Shown one piece after another: positions 1 through 5,102 of a DNA stretch of 5,140 nt (within the stretch, counting starts at the first letter, position 1; the number at the start of each line of letters is the position of its first letter). Both the position numbers and the translations under genes were made by a program. The notes beneath the pieces were generated by a model that searched no databases, was not told where the DNA came from, and saw nothing but the letters and a program-made list of their open reading frames with translations. The DNA comes from an uncultured Collinsella sp. (GTDB lineage: Bacteria > Actinomycetota > Coriobacteriia > Coriobacteriales > Coriobacteriaceae), in contig URNC01000136.1 in NCBI GenBank assembly GCA_900549065.1, forward strand, positions 1 to 5,140, written 5' to 3'.

Positions 1-37
1 GCCTTCGTCGGCAGCGTCAGATGTGTATAAGAGACAG
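1..37 (+). other. Nextera read-1 adapter (i5 side) left in the sequence
   Basis: Bases 5-37 match the Nextera read-1 transposase adapter, and bases 19-37 are the 19-bp Tn5 mosaic end (AGATGTGTATAAGAGACAG). The four bases before it (GCCT) sit where the end of the i5 index should be; from memory they equal the last four bases of Nextera XT index S508. This is library DNA, not genome, so the genomic insert starts at 38. Any reading frame through it picks up the artefact peptide MYKRQ. Confidence 0.98.
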
Positions 38-1204
38 CCATCACCGCGTCGAACAGCCGGGCATCGACAAACGCCAGCGCATCGCGTAGCTCTTCGGAAT
101 CCGGCTCAAGCCCTAGCTGCTGGGCCTGCTCGGCCGCGGCGAGCGCCACATCGGGCTCACGACGAAGCAGCTGAGTCAAATCACAACCGGGCGCATGGGC
201 ACCAATAGGATAGTCGGGCCGCGTGTCCATCTTGAGACGGTAGGGCTCGCGATGTCGCGCGTCTTTTTGCGCGAACCCGAGGCACCCGAAGTGCTCGGCG
301 CGGCTTCGTATGACGCGACGCCGGCAATGAGCTCGTAAACCGTGCTTGCCGCGGCGTATACGTCAATCGCCGGCGACATACGCAAAGCGCGCAGGTCGGG
401 AATATCGTCGGTGAGCATCTCGGGCGGGGCATAGGCAACCGTCGCGCGACGCAGCGTGGCATAGCGCTCCGTAAACGACGCCTTGCCGCCGGTACCGGCC
501 ACGGCCGACGCAGGCTCGAGCGCCAGCGACGAGCCAAAGTCGATCAGGCACAGGTCAAAGGTGCCCTCGGCAAGCTGCCGGTCAAGCGGTAGACGCGCCG
601 TACGCACCATAATATTAGCGGGCGAGATATCGCGATGGACAAAGCCCTCACCCACCAGGCTCATACGGCAGAGCAGATCGAACAGGTCGCGACCCAGACG
701 CGCCGCCACAAGCGGCGACAGGCGTCCGGCATCGTCCACGGCGAGTCGCGAACGCAAGCGGGCAAGTGTCTCGCCCTCGACCCATTCCATGACAATTGCA
801 GGCACACCGTCAACCTCGCCCCAGCCATAGAGGCGGGGAAAGCCCTTAAGGCCCGAAAGGGCGCGATGGCATTCATATTCCTCGCGAAATGCCGCTTTGA
901 ACTTGGCGACCAGCGACTCATGGGCGGCATCGTCGTCAAACTCATCGCGCGTCGGCAAGATGAGCTGTTTGAGTGCTACGGCCTCGCCTTGGGCGTTGAC
1001 AGCACGCGTCACGCGGCCGATACCGCCACGGCGCATGGTGGCATCGTCGGCAAACAGTATCGTAAAACGACGCAGATAGGCAGGCAGTTCGTCCTGACCG
1101 AGCGCAATGGCCGGCTCAAACCCGTCGACACGCGCCAGGCGCAGGCCGACCATGGGATCGCGACCGAGCGATTGTGGTGTGGTGGATGCAAGATCGGTCA
1201 TCAT
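38..1204 (-). CDS. Ser/Thr protein kinase-like protein, frameshifted, 3'-truncated by fragment end
   Basis: This is a eukaryotic-type (Hanks) protein kinase that would phosphorylate Ser/Thr on protein substrates in the cytoplasm. Visible motifs by residue: glycine-rich loop GGIGRV (60-65), ATP-anchoring lysine in VALK (79), helix-C acidic cluster EEYE (108-111), catalytic HRDISPAN (190-197, with Ser where many Ser/Thr kinases have Lys), DFG (222-224), PPE at the APE position (260-262), and the conserved Asp of the F helix in DVYA (281). The whole catalytic core is therefore present. The starting frame hits a stop at 176-178, but from about residue 314 a different minus-strand frame continues with coding character to base 38 (for example PDYPIGAHAPGCDLTQLLRR), so a one-base deletion is likely near 264-268. 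Corrected, at least 389 residues are encoded. No membrane segment is seen in the part present. The start ATG overlaps the stop of the preceding gene as ATGA (1201-1204), which indicates translational coupling. The substrate is unknown. Confidence 0.85.
264..268 (-). other. Likely frameshift point: run of five A (minus strand) inside the kinase gene
   Basis: On the minus strand the kinase frame reads CGC AAA AAG ACG. Adding one A (CGC AAA AAA GAC) moves smoothly into the frame that stays open to the fragment end. The exact position is not fixed: both frames are open between about 230 and 330, and a missing base near 244-246 would also work. A homopolymer run is the commonest place for such an error or mutation. 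Confidence 0.6.
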
Positions 1205-2106
1205 AGGGCAAGCGCTGCCACGTTATTGTTGAAGTTACCGAGCGCGACGTCATCATCGCCGTAATGGCCGACCCATTGACATAGGTTGGTGTAACAGCCC
1301 CACAGATTGGCATACTGCTGATACCACCTTGACCGGGGCGAGAATGTCTGACGACCGAACTCGGCTCGAATGACAAACATCTCCCCGACCAGGCTGTCGC
1401 ACGGCCTGGGATCTCCCGTAGAGTTATAGGTCGAGACCACGTCATTGGCACGAGAAACATAGCCGTCGAGCATGTTGTACTTGGTCACAAGCCAACTGTG
1501 AATGCTCTCTTCCTCAGCAGCGGAAAGGCCGCCGGAGTTTGCATCGTTGTCAGTGTTGCCGCCCGTCGAGCCGCCGTTTCCAGGCCCTCCGGTAGAGGAA
1601 CCCGACCCAGAGCCGCCGCCCGAACTCGATGAATCCGAGCCGGAGCCAGAAGTATCCGAGCTACCGGGCTTTCCGGACTGCTGGGCGTCCTGCTCCTTTT
1701 GCTGCTCGACCTTATTCACCGTTGCCGCCACGCTATTGTTGGACAATCGATCGATGATCTTGGTGTTGGTGAGCACGATGGTTTTGCCATTGGCAAGCGT
1801 GACTTCGTTGTCCGGGGCCTCGGCGCCGTCCGCATCGTCGGTGCCAAACACAATATGCCCGACCACACTTGCCCAAGCATATCCAGTCGTGGTGCCCAGA
1901 TCGCTTTTGACCTCATGCCCCACGCGCGGTTCGCGTGCGGCATGCGCCTGCATCATGGACGGCACGGTCATGCCATAGGCAGAAACGCCAGCTATGACCA
2001 GCATCAGCGAGCACGATAGCAGTGCGTACGCCCGCGGCGCCAAGCCCAGTCGGCGTCGTATGCGCACCGCGGCGCCGCGCTTTGTCTGAGTGCCACCGGG
2101 CCGCAT
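1201..2106 (-). CDS. Membrane-anchored extracytoplasmic protein with Ser/Gly-rich linker, function unknown
   Basis: I do not recognise a family. From the ATG at 2106 the product has 301 residues: a basic N-terminus (KRGAAVRIRRR, residues 9-19), one hydrophobic segment at about 26-48 that is a signal anchor or an uncleaved signal peptide, a short globular region (about 70-135, including NEVTLANGKTIVLTNTKIID), a low-complexity Ser/Gly/Asn/Asp linker (about 142-193), and a C-terminal domain rich in Trp, Tyr and Asn with three cysteines (236, 271, 276). By the positive-inside rule the linker and C-terminal domain should lie outside the membrane. The start at 2106 is chosen because GGAGGAGA lies just upstream; in-frame ATGs at 2163 and 2199 have no such site. 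The gene ends in a 4-base overlap with the kinase gene, so the two are probably made together. It could be a sensor, a cell-wall-associated protein or a kinase partner; nothing in the sequence decides among these. Confidence 0.8.
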   Translation of the reverse strand: MRPGGTQTKRGAAVRIRRRLGLAPRAYALLSCSLMLVIAGVSAYGMTVPSMMQAHAAREPRVGHEVKSDLGTTTGYAWASVVGHIVFGTDDADGAEAPDNEVTLANGKTIVLTNTKIIDRLSNNSVAATVNKVEQQKEQDAQQSGKPGSSDTSGSGSDSSSSGGGSGSGSSTGGPGNGGSTGGNTDNDANSGGLSAAEEESIHSWLVTKYNMLDGYVSRANDVVSTYNSTGDPRPCDSLVGEMFVIRAEFGRQTFSPRSRWYQQYANLWGCYTNLCQWVGHYGDDDVALGNFNNNVAALAL

Positions 2107-2110
2107 GCGT

Positions 2111-2118
2111 TCTCCTCC
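2111..2118 (-). promoter_or_regulatory. Strong Shine-Dalgarno that sets the start at 2106
   Basis: Minus-strand GGAGGAGA lies four bases before the ATG at 2106, placing GGAGG about seven bases from the start codon. It is the best ribosome site near this gene and supports the 301-residue product over the two longer in-frame choices. Confidence 0.8.
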
Positions 2119-2146
2119 AACAAAAACACGCCGCTCGGGAGCGGCG
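2119..2146 (-). terminator. Terminator-like hairpin directly before the ribosome site; possible attenuator
   Basis: On the minus strand CGCCGCTC (2146-2139) pairs with GAGCGGCG (2136-2129), a GC-only stem of seven to eight pairs with a very small loop. It is followed by TGTTTTTGTT, which runs straight into the Shine-Dalgarno of the anchored-protein gene. It has the layout of an intrinsic terminator but sits inside the leader of the gene it precedes. It could limit read-through from recR, act as an attenuator, or be read through by ribosomes starting at the ATG at 2163. Which applies cannot be told from sequence. Confidence 0.55.
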
Positions 2147-2168
2147 CATTCATTCGAATCCATATTTG

Positions 2169-2199
2169 AGTGTATCAGCGAACCCAAAAGGTTGCGCAA
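2169..2199 (-). promoter_or_regulatory. Candidate extended -10 promoter for the anchored-protein/kinase pair
   Basis: The minus strand reads TGATACACT (2177-2169): a TG extension and TACACT as the -10, which also fits the actinobacterial TANNNT pattern. TTGCGC at 2199-2194 is a possible -35 with a long 19-base spacer. The expected transcription start is at about 2162-2163, which coincides with an in-frame ATG at 2163. Only the -10 is reasonably good. Confidence 0.35.
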
Positions 2200-2200
2200 C
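2191..2200. repeat. 10-bp perfect palindrome GTTGCGCAAC
   Basis: The sequence is its own reverse complement and overlaps the candidate -35 at 2194-2199. A near copy, GTTGCACAAC, is at 2264-2273. A dyad on a promoter element could be an operator, but ten bases can also occur by chance. Confidence 0.35.
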
Positions 2201-2260
2201 GAATGAGCAAATTAAGGATGCGAGCGGAAGCATCCATGCGATAAGCGGATACGAAGCATC

Positions 2261-2276
2261 TTTGTTGCACAACAAA
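2261..2276. repeat. Dyad TTTGTTG-CA-CAACAAA
   Basis: Seven-base arms around a two-base centre; the core GTTGCACAAC differs by one base from the palindrome at 2191-2200. It abuts the large terminator stem, and on the minus strand its TTTGTTG half doubles as the T-rich tail of that terminator, so it may simply be part of the terminator. Confidence 0.35.
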
Positions 2277-2322
2277 CTCACAGTCGCACGGGGAAATTAT
2301 GACTACCCCGTGCGACTGTGAG
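2268..2322 (-). terminator. Intrinsic terminator after recR
   Basis: Bases 2277-2293 (CTCACAGTCGCACGGGG) are perfectly complementary to 2306-2322, giving a 17-bp stem with a 12-base loop. On the minus strand it is followed by TTTGTTGTT. It starts 31 bases beyond the recR stop, so it most likely ends the ybaB-recR transcript. The T tract is only moderate. On the plus strand no T tract follows, so it is not a convincing two-way terminator. Confidence 0.75.
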
Positions 2323-2352
2323 GAAAACATACGGCAGGAGCAGGCTCGCCAC

Positions 2353-2949
2353 CTAAATCGCGCGACGGGCCTCGATGGCGCGGCCAAGCGTAAGCTCGTC
2401 GGCATACTCCAAGTCGCCGCCCACGGGAAGGCCGCTTGCCAGACGCGACACCTCGACGCCCAACGGCTTGATGGTACGGGCCAGATAGCTCGCCGTGGTC
2501 TCGCCCTCAATATTGGGGTTGGTGGCGATGATGACCTCGTGGATGTCCTCGTGGCCCAAGCGTGCCAGCAGCTCTCGAATGTGCAGCTGCTCGGGGCCAA
2601 TCTTGTCCATGGGACTGATCACGCCGCCCAATACGTGGTAGAGGCCGTGGTAGCTGCCCGTGCGCTCGATCGCCTGGACATCGCGCGGCTCGCCCACCAC
2701 GCAAATGCGAGTGGTATCGCGCATCGGGTCCTGGCAGATGGAGCACTCGTCGGCCGTGGCGTAGTTAAAGCAGCGGCTGCAAAAGTGGACCTCCTGCTTG
2801 ACCTCCAGGATGGCCTCGGCCAGGCGGCGCGCCTCCTCGGCGTCGGCCTCCAACAGGTAATAGGCGATGCGCTGGGCCGACTTGGGACCAATGCCCGGCA
2901 GGCGGCCCAGCTCATCGAGCAGTTTTTGCAGACTGTGATTCGCACTCAT
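2353..2949 (-). CDS. recR: Recombination mediator protein RecR
   Basis: RecR works with RecO (and RecF) to load RecA on single-stranded DNA at gaps during recombinational repair in the cytoplasm. The 198-residue length is normal for the family. Domains in order: helix-hairpin-helix with GIGPKSAQR (19-27); four-cysteine zinc site CSRC...CSIC (Cys57, 60, 69, 72); Toprim domain beginning VVGEPRD (84-90, acidic Glu87), then ATNPNIEGE (142-150); C-terminal Walker B-like block RLASGLPVGGDLEYAD (169-184). All key residues are present. It follows ybaB in the same direction with a 13-base gap. That gap has no recognisable Shine-Dalgarno, so translation probably depends on coupling to ybaB or on initiation without one. 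A strong hairpin terminator follows the gene. Confidence 0.97.
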   Translation of the reverse strand: MSANHSLQKLLDELGRLPGIGPKSAQRIAYYLLEADAEEARRLAEAILEVKQEVHFCSRCFNYATADECSICQDPMRDTTRICVVGEPRDVQAIERTGSYHGLYHVLGGVISPMDKIGPEQLHIRELLARLGHEDIHEVIIATNPNIEGETTASYLARTIKPLGVEVSRLASGLPVGGDLEYADELTLGRAIEARRAI

Positions 2950-2962
2950 ATATATGCGTGTC

Positions 2963-3283
2963 TTAGAACGGCATACCCGGGATGTTGAGGCCGCCGGTGA
3001 TGGCGCCCATCTGCTTGTTGGCGAGCTCGTTGACGCCGCGGACGGCCTCGTTGACGGCAGCCATGATCATATCCTGCAGCATATCGACGTCCTCGGGATC
3101 GAGGGCATCGGGATCGATGGTGAGGTTGACGAGCTCCATCTCGCCGTTAACGGTCACCTTGACCATGCCGCCGCCGGCAGAGGCGTCGACGGTCTGGGAC
3201 TTGAGGTTCTCCTGCGCGGCGGCAAGCTGCTCCTGCATCTTGCGAGCCTGCTTCATCATCTGCTGCATGTTCATACCGGCCAT
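2963..3283 (-). CDS. ybaB: YbaB/EbfC-family nucleoid-associated protein
   Basis: This small dimeric DNA-binding protein family is associated with the nucleoid and is usually encoded between dnaX and recR. The 106-residue product has the family layout: Met/Gln-rich N-terminal helix (MNMQQMMKQARKMQEQL), a central beta region with the typical VKVTVNGEMELVNLTIDP (about 41-58), an acidic stretch (DALDPEDVDMLQDMI), the helix AAVNEAVRGVNELA, and a Gly-rich tail ending NIPGMPF. The start at 3283 is supported by AAAGGAG at 3295-3289, five bases upstream. It is probably transcribed with recR. Unusually, dnaX is not its immediate upstream neighbour: a plus-strand gene lies between them, so it should need its own promoter (candidate at 3359-3367). 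Confidence 0.95.
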   Translation of the reverse strand: MAGMNMQQMMKQARKMQEQLAAAQENLKSQTVDASAGGGMVKVTVNGEMELVNLTIDPDALDPEDVDMLQDMIMAAVNEAVRGVNELANKQMGAITGGLNIPGMPF

Positions 3284-3288
3284 GATGG

Positions 3289-3339
3289 CTCCTTTACGTG
3301 CGGCCGCACGCCGAGCTGCAAGGGCAGCCGGAGCACGGC
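3289..3339 (-). promoter_or_regulatory. Structured leader and ribosome site of ybaB
   Basis: On the minus strand a stem forms between 3324-3331 and 3311-3319 (eight pairs, one bulged base at 3314, loop 3320-3323). An outer GCCG/CGGC clamp (3336-3339 with 3303-3306) may close it. Next comes a 14-bp perfect palindrome, CGTGCGGCCGCACG (3297-3310), then the Shine-Dalgarno AAAGGAG (3295-3289). The stems are mutually exclusive in part, so the leader could switch, but no known riboswitch class is recognised. Confidence 0.4.
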
Positions 3340-3358
3340 GGGACTTTCAAACTCAAAA

Positions 3359-3367
3359 ATCGTACCA
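3359..3367 (-). promoter_or_regulatory. Candidate extended -10 for ybaB-recR
   Basis: Minus-strand TGGTACGAT gives a TG extension plus TACGAT (TANNNT). Transcription would start at about 3352, leaving a leader of roughly 70 bases that includes the hairpins before ybaB. No -35 hexamer is seen at the right distance. Confidence 0.3.
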
Positions 3368-3445
3368 CGGCGCGCGGCGAGAGAGCGGGGCGGACGTGTT
3401 ACCTCAGTCGATATACATGTCCTCCAATACAAACCGCACTCAAAG

Positions 3446-3480
3446 ATTATGCAAGGTCGAATTATGCAAGGTTGCATAAT
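3446..3480. promoter_or_regulatory. 20-bp dyad with extra half-site; candidate operator
   Basis: Bases 3461-3480 read ATTATGCAAGGTTGCATAAT: perfect nine-base arms around GG. The 12 bases ATTATGCAAGGT also occur at 3446-3457, so there are three copies of the half-site ATTATGCAA, with the two direct copies spaced 15 bases apart. The site lies between divergent genes, about 80 bases beyond the candidate ybaB -10 and about 100 bases before the TATAAT of the plus-strand gene. It is AT-rich in GC-rich surroundings. This resembles a repressor or activator binding site; the regulator is unknown. Confidence 0.55.
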
Positions 3481-3510
3481 ATCGCACACTCAATCTAGTA
3501 GAGCCGAATC

Positions 3511-3547
3511 CGGCATTTCATGTGCGCCACTAAATAGCTAAATGCCG
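3511..3547. repeat. Inverted repeat CGGCATTT / AAATGCCG
   Basis: Eight-base perfect arms at 3511-3518 and 3540-3547 with 21 bases between them, upstream of the TATAAT at 3583. No T tract follows on either strand, so a terminator is unlikely. It may be an operator or chance. Confidence 0.3.
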
Positions 3548-3582
3548 AACCGCTGCTCGAGGCGGCGCACATGGCGGCAGGG

Positions 3583-3588
3583 TATAAT
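3583..3588 (+). promoter_or_regulatory. Perfect TATAAT -10 for the 3623 gene
   Basis: TATAAT stands 35 bases before the ATG at 3623, so a transcript would start near 3595 with a leader of about 28 bases. No -35 hexamer is seen 16-18 bases upstream, which suggests an activator-dependent or weak promoter. Confidence 0.5.
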
Positions 3589-3611
3589 TTGATTGCCATA
3601 GATAGTAATTT

Positions 3612-3618
3612 GGAGGTG
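3612..3618 (+). promoter_or_regulatory. Shine-Dalgarno of the 3623 gene
   Basis: GGAGGTG, with GGAGG six bases before the ATG at 3623. It confirms the start and that this reading frame is a real gene rather than a chance opening. Confidence 0.8.
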
Positions 3619-3622
3619 CCCC

Positions 3623-4096
3623 ATGAATGCCCCCAACGCGCTCCAAAACATCCGCTCAAAACACCCCGTTGCATATGTGGTTCTCTATCTCTTTGTCGGC
3701 TGGGCATTGCTGGTTGTCATCACCCATGCCATAGCTTTTGGAGTAGAACTGCTGATAGCCAGCTCGGACCAGCCCGTCGTCAAATGGGAGACGACCGATG
3801 AGTGCACCGACGGAACCCGAACCGTCTACTACAACAGCCCGTCTCTCTATCAAGAGTTCAAGGTCAAGATAAAGGACTTCAAGATTGTCGATGCCGAGCT
3901 AGGCGTTTATTTGGCAATCGGAGCAACCATTAACGCCGAGCAAGTCGAGTACACGGACAGCCATGCGACGTATCGTATCGACCTCAGCATCCTAGGCCGA
4001 CCGTCACGCACCTGTCTGCTCAAATGCGACATACGCGGCACCACACTACACATGTCCGAAATACAGATGCGCCCGGACAAGGGGTCCTCTTCTTGA
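3623..4096 (+). CDS. Small single-pass membrane protein, function unknown
   Basis: No family is recognised. The 157-residue product has a short basic N-terminus (Arg11, Lys13), one long hydrophobic segment at about 17-46, and a C-terminal region of about 110 residues that should be outside the membrane. That region is mixed beta-like (VKIKDFKIVDAELGVYLAIG, about 81-100) with three cysteines (61, 131, 135) and a hydrophilic tail. The start has both a perfect TATAAT and a strong ribosome site. It is read opposite to dnaX, ybaB and recR and sits between dnaX and ybaB; its stop is 21 bases from the dnaX stop, tail to tail. By eye its GC content is lower than that of dnaX next to it, which fits a later insertion but does not prove it. 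It could be a lineage-specific envelope protein. Confidence 0.75.
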   Translation: MNAPNALQNIRSKHPVAYVVLYLFVGWALLVVITHAIAFGVELLIASSDQPVVKWETTDECTDGTRTVYYNSPSLYQEFKVKIKDFKIVDAELGVYLAIGATINAEQVEYTDSHATYRIDLSILGRPSRTCLLKCDIRGTTLHMSEIQMRPDKGSSS

Positions 4097-4117
4097 GCAG
4101 TATACCCGCCTGCGCAG

Positions 4118-4864
4118 CTACTCCACCGGCTTGAAGATGGTGGCCTGGCCAAAGACGCTGCGGATGAGGGCCTTGGCCTCGTCCTCGGTCTGCGGGATGC
4201 TCGGGGCTGCGCCCTGATGGCCGAAGGGGCTGCCAGCACCGGGATTGGATTCCCAGGGAGCGGCGGGGACGTCGTCGTTTGCAGAGGCTGCGGGTGCCAC
4301 AGCAGCGGCCTTGGTCGCGGACGCCGCACCCGGCACGTCGAACGGGGGCAGATCGTCCCCGCCGGCATCGGCAGCAAAACCACCGACCATAGCATCGTCG
4401 TAGGGCACCTGCTCGGATTCCCATGGCGCAGCCTGCGCAGGCGGCTGAGCCATGGGGACGGACGCGCGCTCGGGCGCTCGGGGCGCGGGCTCGGTCGGGA
4501 GCTTGCCCGTGGCAGGAGCACCGGCAGGGTTGTCGGAGCGCAGCCAAGGGGCCTTGGCCAGGTCGGATGACTTGGGCGCAGGCGCGGCAGCGGACTTGGG
4601 CGCGGGGATCGGAGCAGCCGGTTTGGGCGCAGCGGGTTCAGGCGCCGACGGGGTCGGTGCCGCTACCGGCGCCGCTTTTGGCTGCGTCGCGCTGGCGCTC
4701 GAGGATGCAGGGGGCACCGAGGACACGGGTTGCGGGTCCGCAGATACCGCAGCCCGTGCAGATGGAGAATGCTCCTCATGTTGAGGAGCCGGCGTGCCAC
4801 CCCCATCCAGGACATAGTCGACGGTACGACGACCGAAGACCGCGCAGACCGTCGGCAGGACCAC
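4118..4864 (-). CDS. dnaX: DNA polymerase III tau/gamma subunit, C-terminal part only
   Basis: DnaX is the clamp-loader ATPase of the replicative polymerase. Only its 3' part is here: the ATPase domains would lie beyond the right edge but are cut off at about 4848-4864. Visible parts: a short folded piece ending FGRRTVDYVLDGG (about 4796-4834), then some 200 residues rich in Ala, Pro and Ser (4187-4795), then an acidic-to-basic tail EDEAKALIRSVFGQATIFKP before the TAG at 4118-4120. The assignment rests on this long linker plus tail, typical of actinobacterial DnaX, and on the position near ybaB-recR; no catalytic motif is visible. The linker holds three APW motifs (APWL, APWE, APWE). An in-frame ATG at 4885 exists but lies within the foreign segment and is not a real start. 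An unrelated Ala/Pro-rich protein is the alternative. Confidence 0.75.
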   Translation of the reverse strand: MVLPTVCAVFGRRTVDYVLDGGGTPAPQHEEHSPSARAAVSADPQPVSSVPPASSSASATQPKAAPVAAPTPSAPEPAAPKPAAPIPAPKSAAAPAPKSSDLAKAPWLRSDNPAGAPATGKLPTEPAPRAPERASVPMAQPPAQAAPWESEQVPYDDAMVGGFAADAGGDDLPPFDVPGAASATKAAAVAPAASANDDVPAAPWESNPGAGSPFGHQGAAPSIPQTEDEAKALIRSVFGQATIFKPVE

Positions 4865-4866
4865 CG
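4848..4866. other. Probable chimeric junction
   Basis: Left of this point the minus strand reads as DnaX; right of it the plus strand reads as an NlpC/P60 peptidase. Both recognisable proteins begin inside this interval, back-to-back, and both lack their N-terminal parts. The stretch reads plausibly in both frames (VVLPTVCAVFG one way, TVGRTTDCVG the other), as expected for a join at short shared sequence. GC content falls to the right. Confidence 0.7.
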
Positions 4867-5102
4867 ACTGCGTGGGACTCATCAAGGGCTATGGCTGGTT
4901 GTCCCCGGAAACGATGACCATTGACTATGGTACCCACGGGATGCCGGATATCGGTGCCAACCAGATGTACTACAGCGCCACAGAGTCCGGCACCATCGAT
5001 ACCATGCCGGATATTCCCGGCCTTGCCGTTTGGCATGACGGGCACATCGGTGTTTACATTGGCGGCGGTCAGGTCGTTGAGGCAATGGGAACAAAATATG
5101 GT
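4851..5102 (+). CDS. NlpC/P60-type cysteine peptidase fragment, truncated at both ends
   Basis: NlpC/P60 enzymes cut peptide bonds in the peptidoglycan stem peptide, and many act outside the cell. The open frame reads TDCVGLIKGYGW at the start, with the catalytic cysteine codon at 4869-4871. It continues through DYGTHGMPDIGANQMYYSAT to PGLAVWHDGHIGVYIGGG, where the catalytic histidine is codon 5043-5045, and VVEAMGTKYG, whose Glu (5079-5081) is at the usual third polar position. From memory, this sequence style is common in lysin-like proteins of mobile elements and phages in gut Firmicutes. The N-terminal part is missing at the junction and the C-terminal part is lost to the adapter, which adds the artefact tail SLIHISEPTR. 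No stop occurs before the window end, and the first in-frame ATG (4914) is internal to the domain. It most likely belongs to another genome. Confidence 0.8.

Noticed and set aside
23..208. Open frame on the plus strand beginning MYKRQ
   Set aside because: Its start lies in the Tn5 mosaic end; the rest is antisense to the kinase gene.
258..270. Programmed -1 frameshift at CAAAAAG in the kinase gene
   Set aside because: It is not a proper X XXY YYZ slippery heptamer and I saw no clear downstream stem; a one-base error or mutation is simpler.
1502..1978. Pro/Glu-rich open frame on the plus strand
   Set aside because: Shadow of the Ser/Gly linker on the opposite strand: Ser and Gly codons read backwards give Pro, Glu and Ala. 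It has no ribosome site.
2299..2988. Long plus-strand frame of 229 residues opposite recR
   Set aside because: recR on the other strand is certain by motifs; this frame has no family features and is a high-GC antisense opening.
3398..3421. Possible four-codon leader peptide (ATG TAT ATC GAC TGA) after GGAGG on the minus strand before ybaB
   Set aside because: The GGAGG is only two bases from the ATG, and the candidate ybaB promoter lies downstream of it, so it would not be in the main transcript.
3271..3489. 72-residue minus-strand frame upstream of ybaB
   Set aside because: It overlaps the ybaB start and the dyad, has no ribosome site, and shows no recognisable features.
3522..3570. GTGCGCC ... 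GGCGCAC inverted repeat
   Set aside because: Seven bases with a 35-base gap in GC-rich DNA is easily chance, and it overlaps the better repeat at 3511-3547.
3284..3622. SRP RNA, tRNA or other structural RNA in the gap near dnaX
   Set aside because: No SRP-RNA core sequence, tRNA arms or TψC-like motif was found on either strand.
4217..4917. Several long Gly/Arg-rich plus-strand frames opposite dnaX
   Set aside because: They mirror the Ala/Pro linker codons of dnaX and lack ribosome sites.
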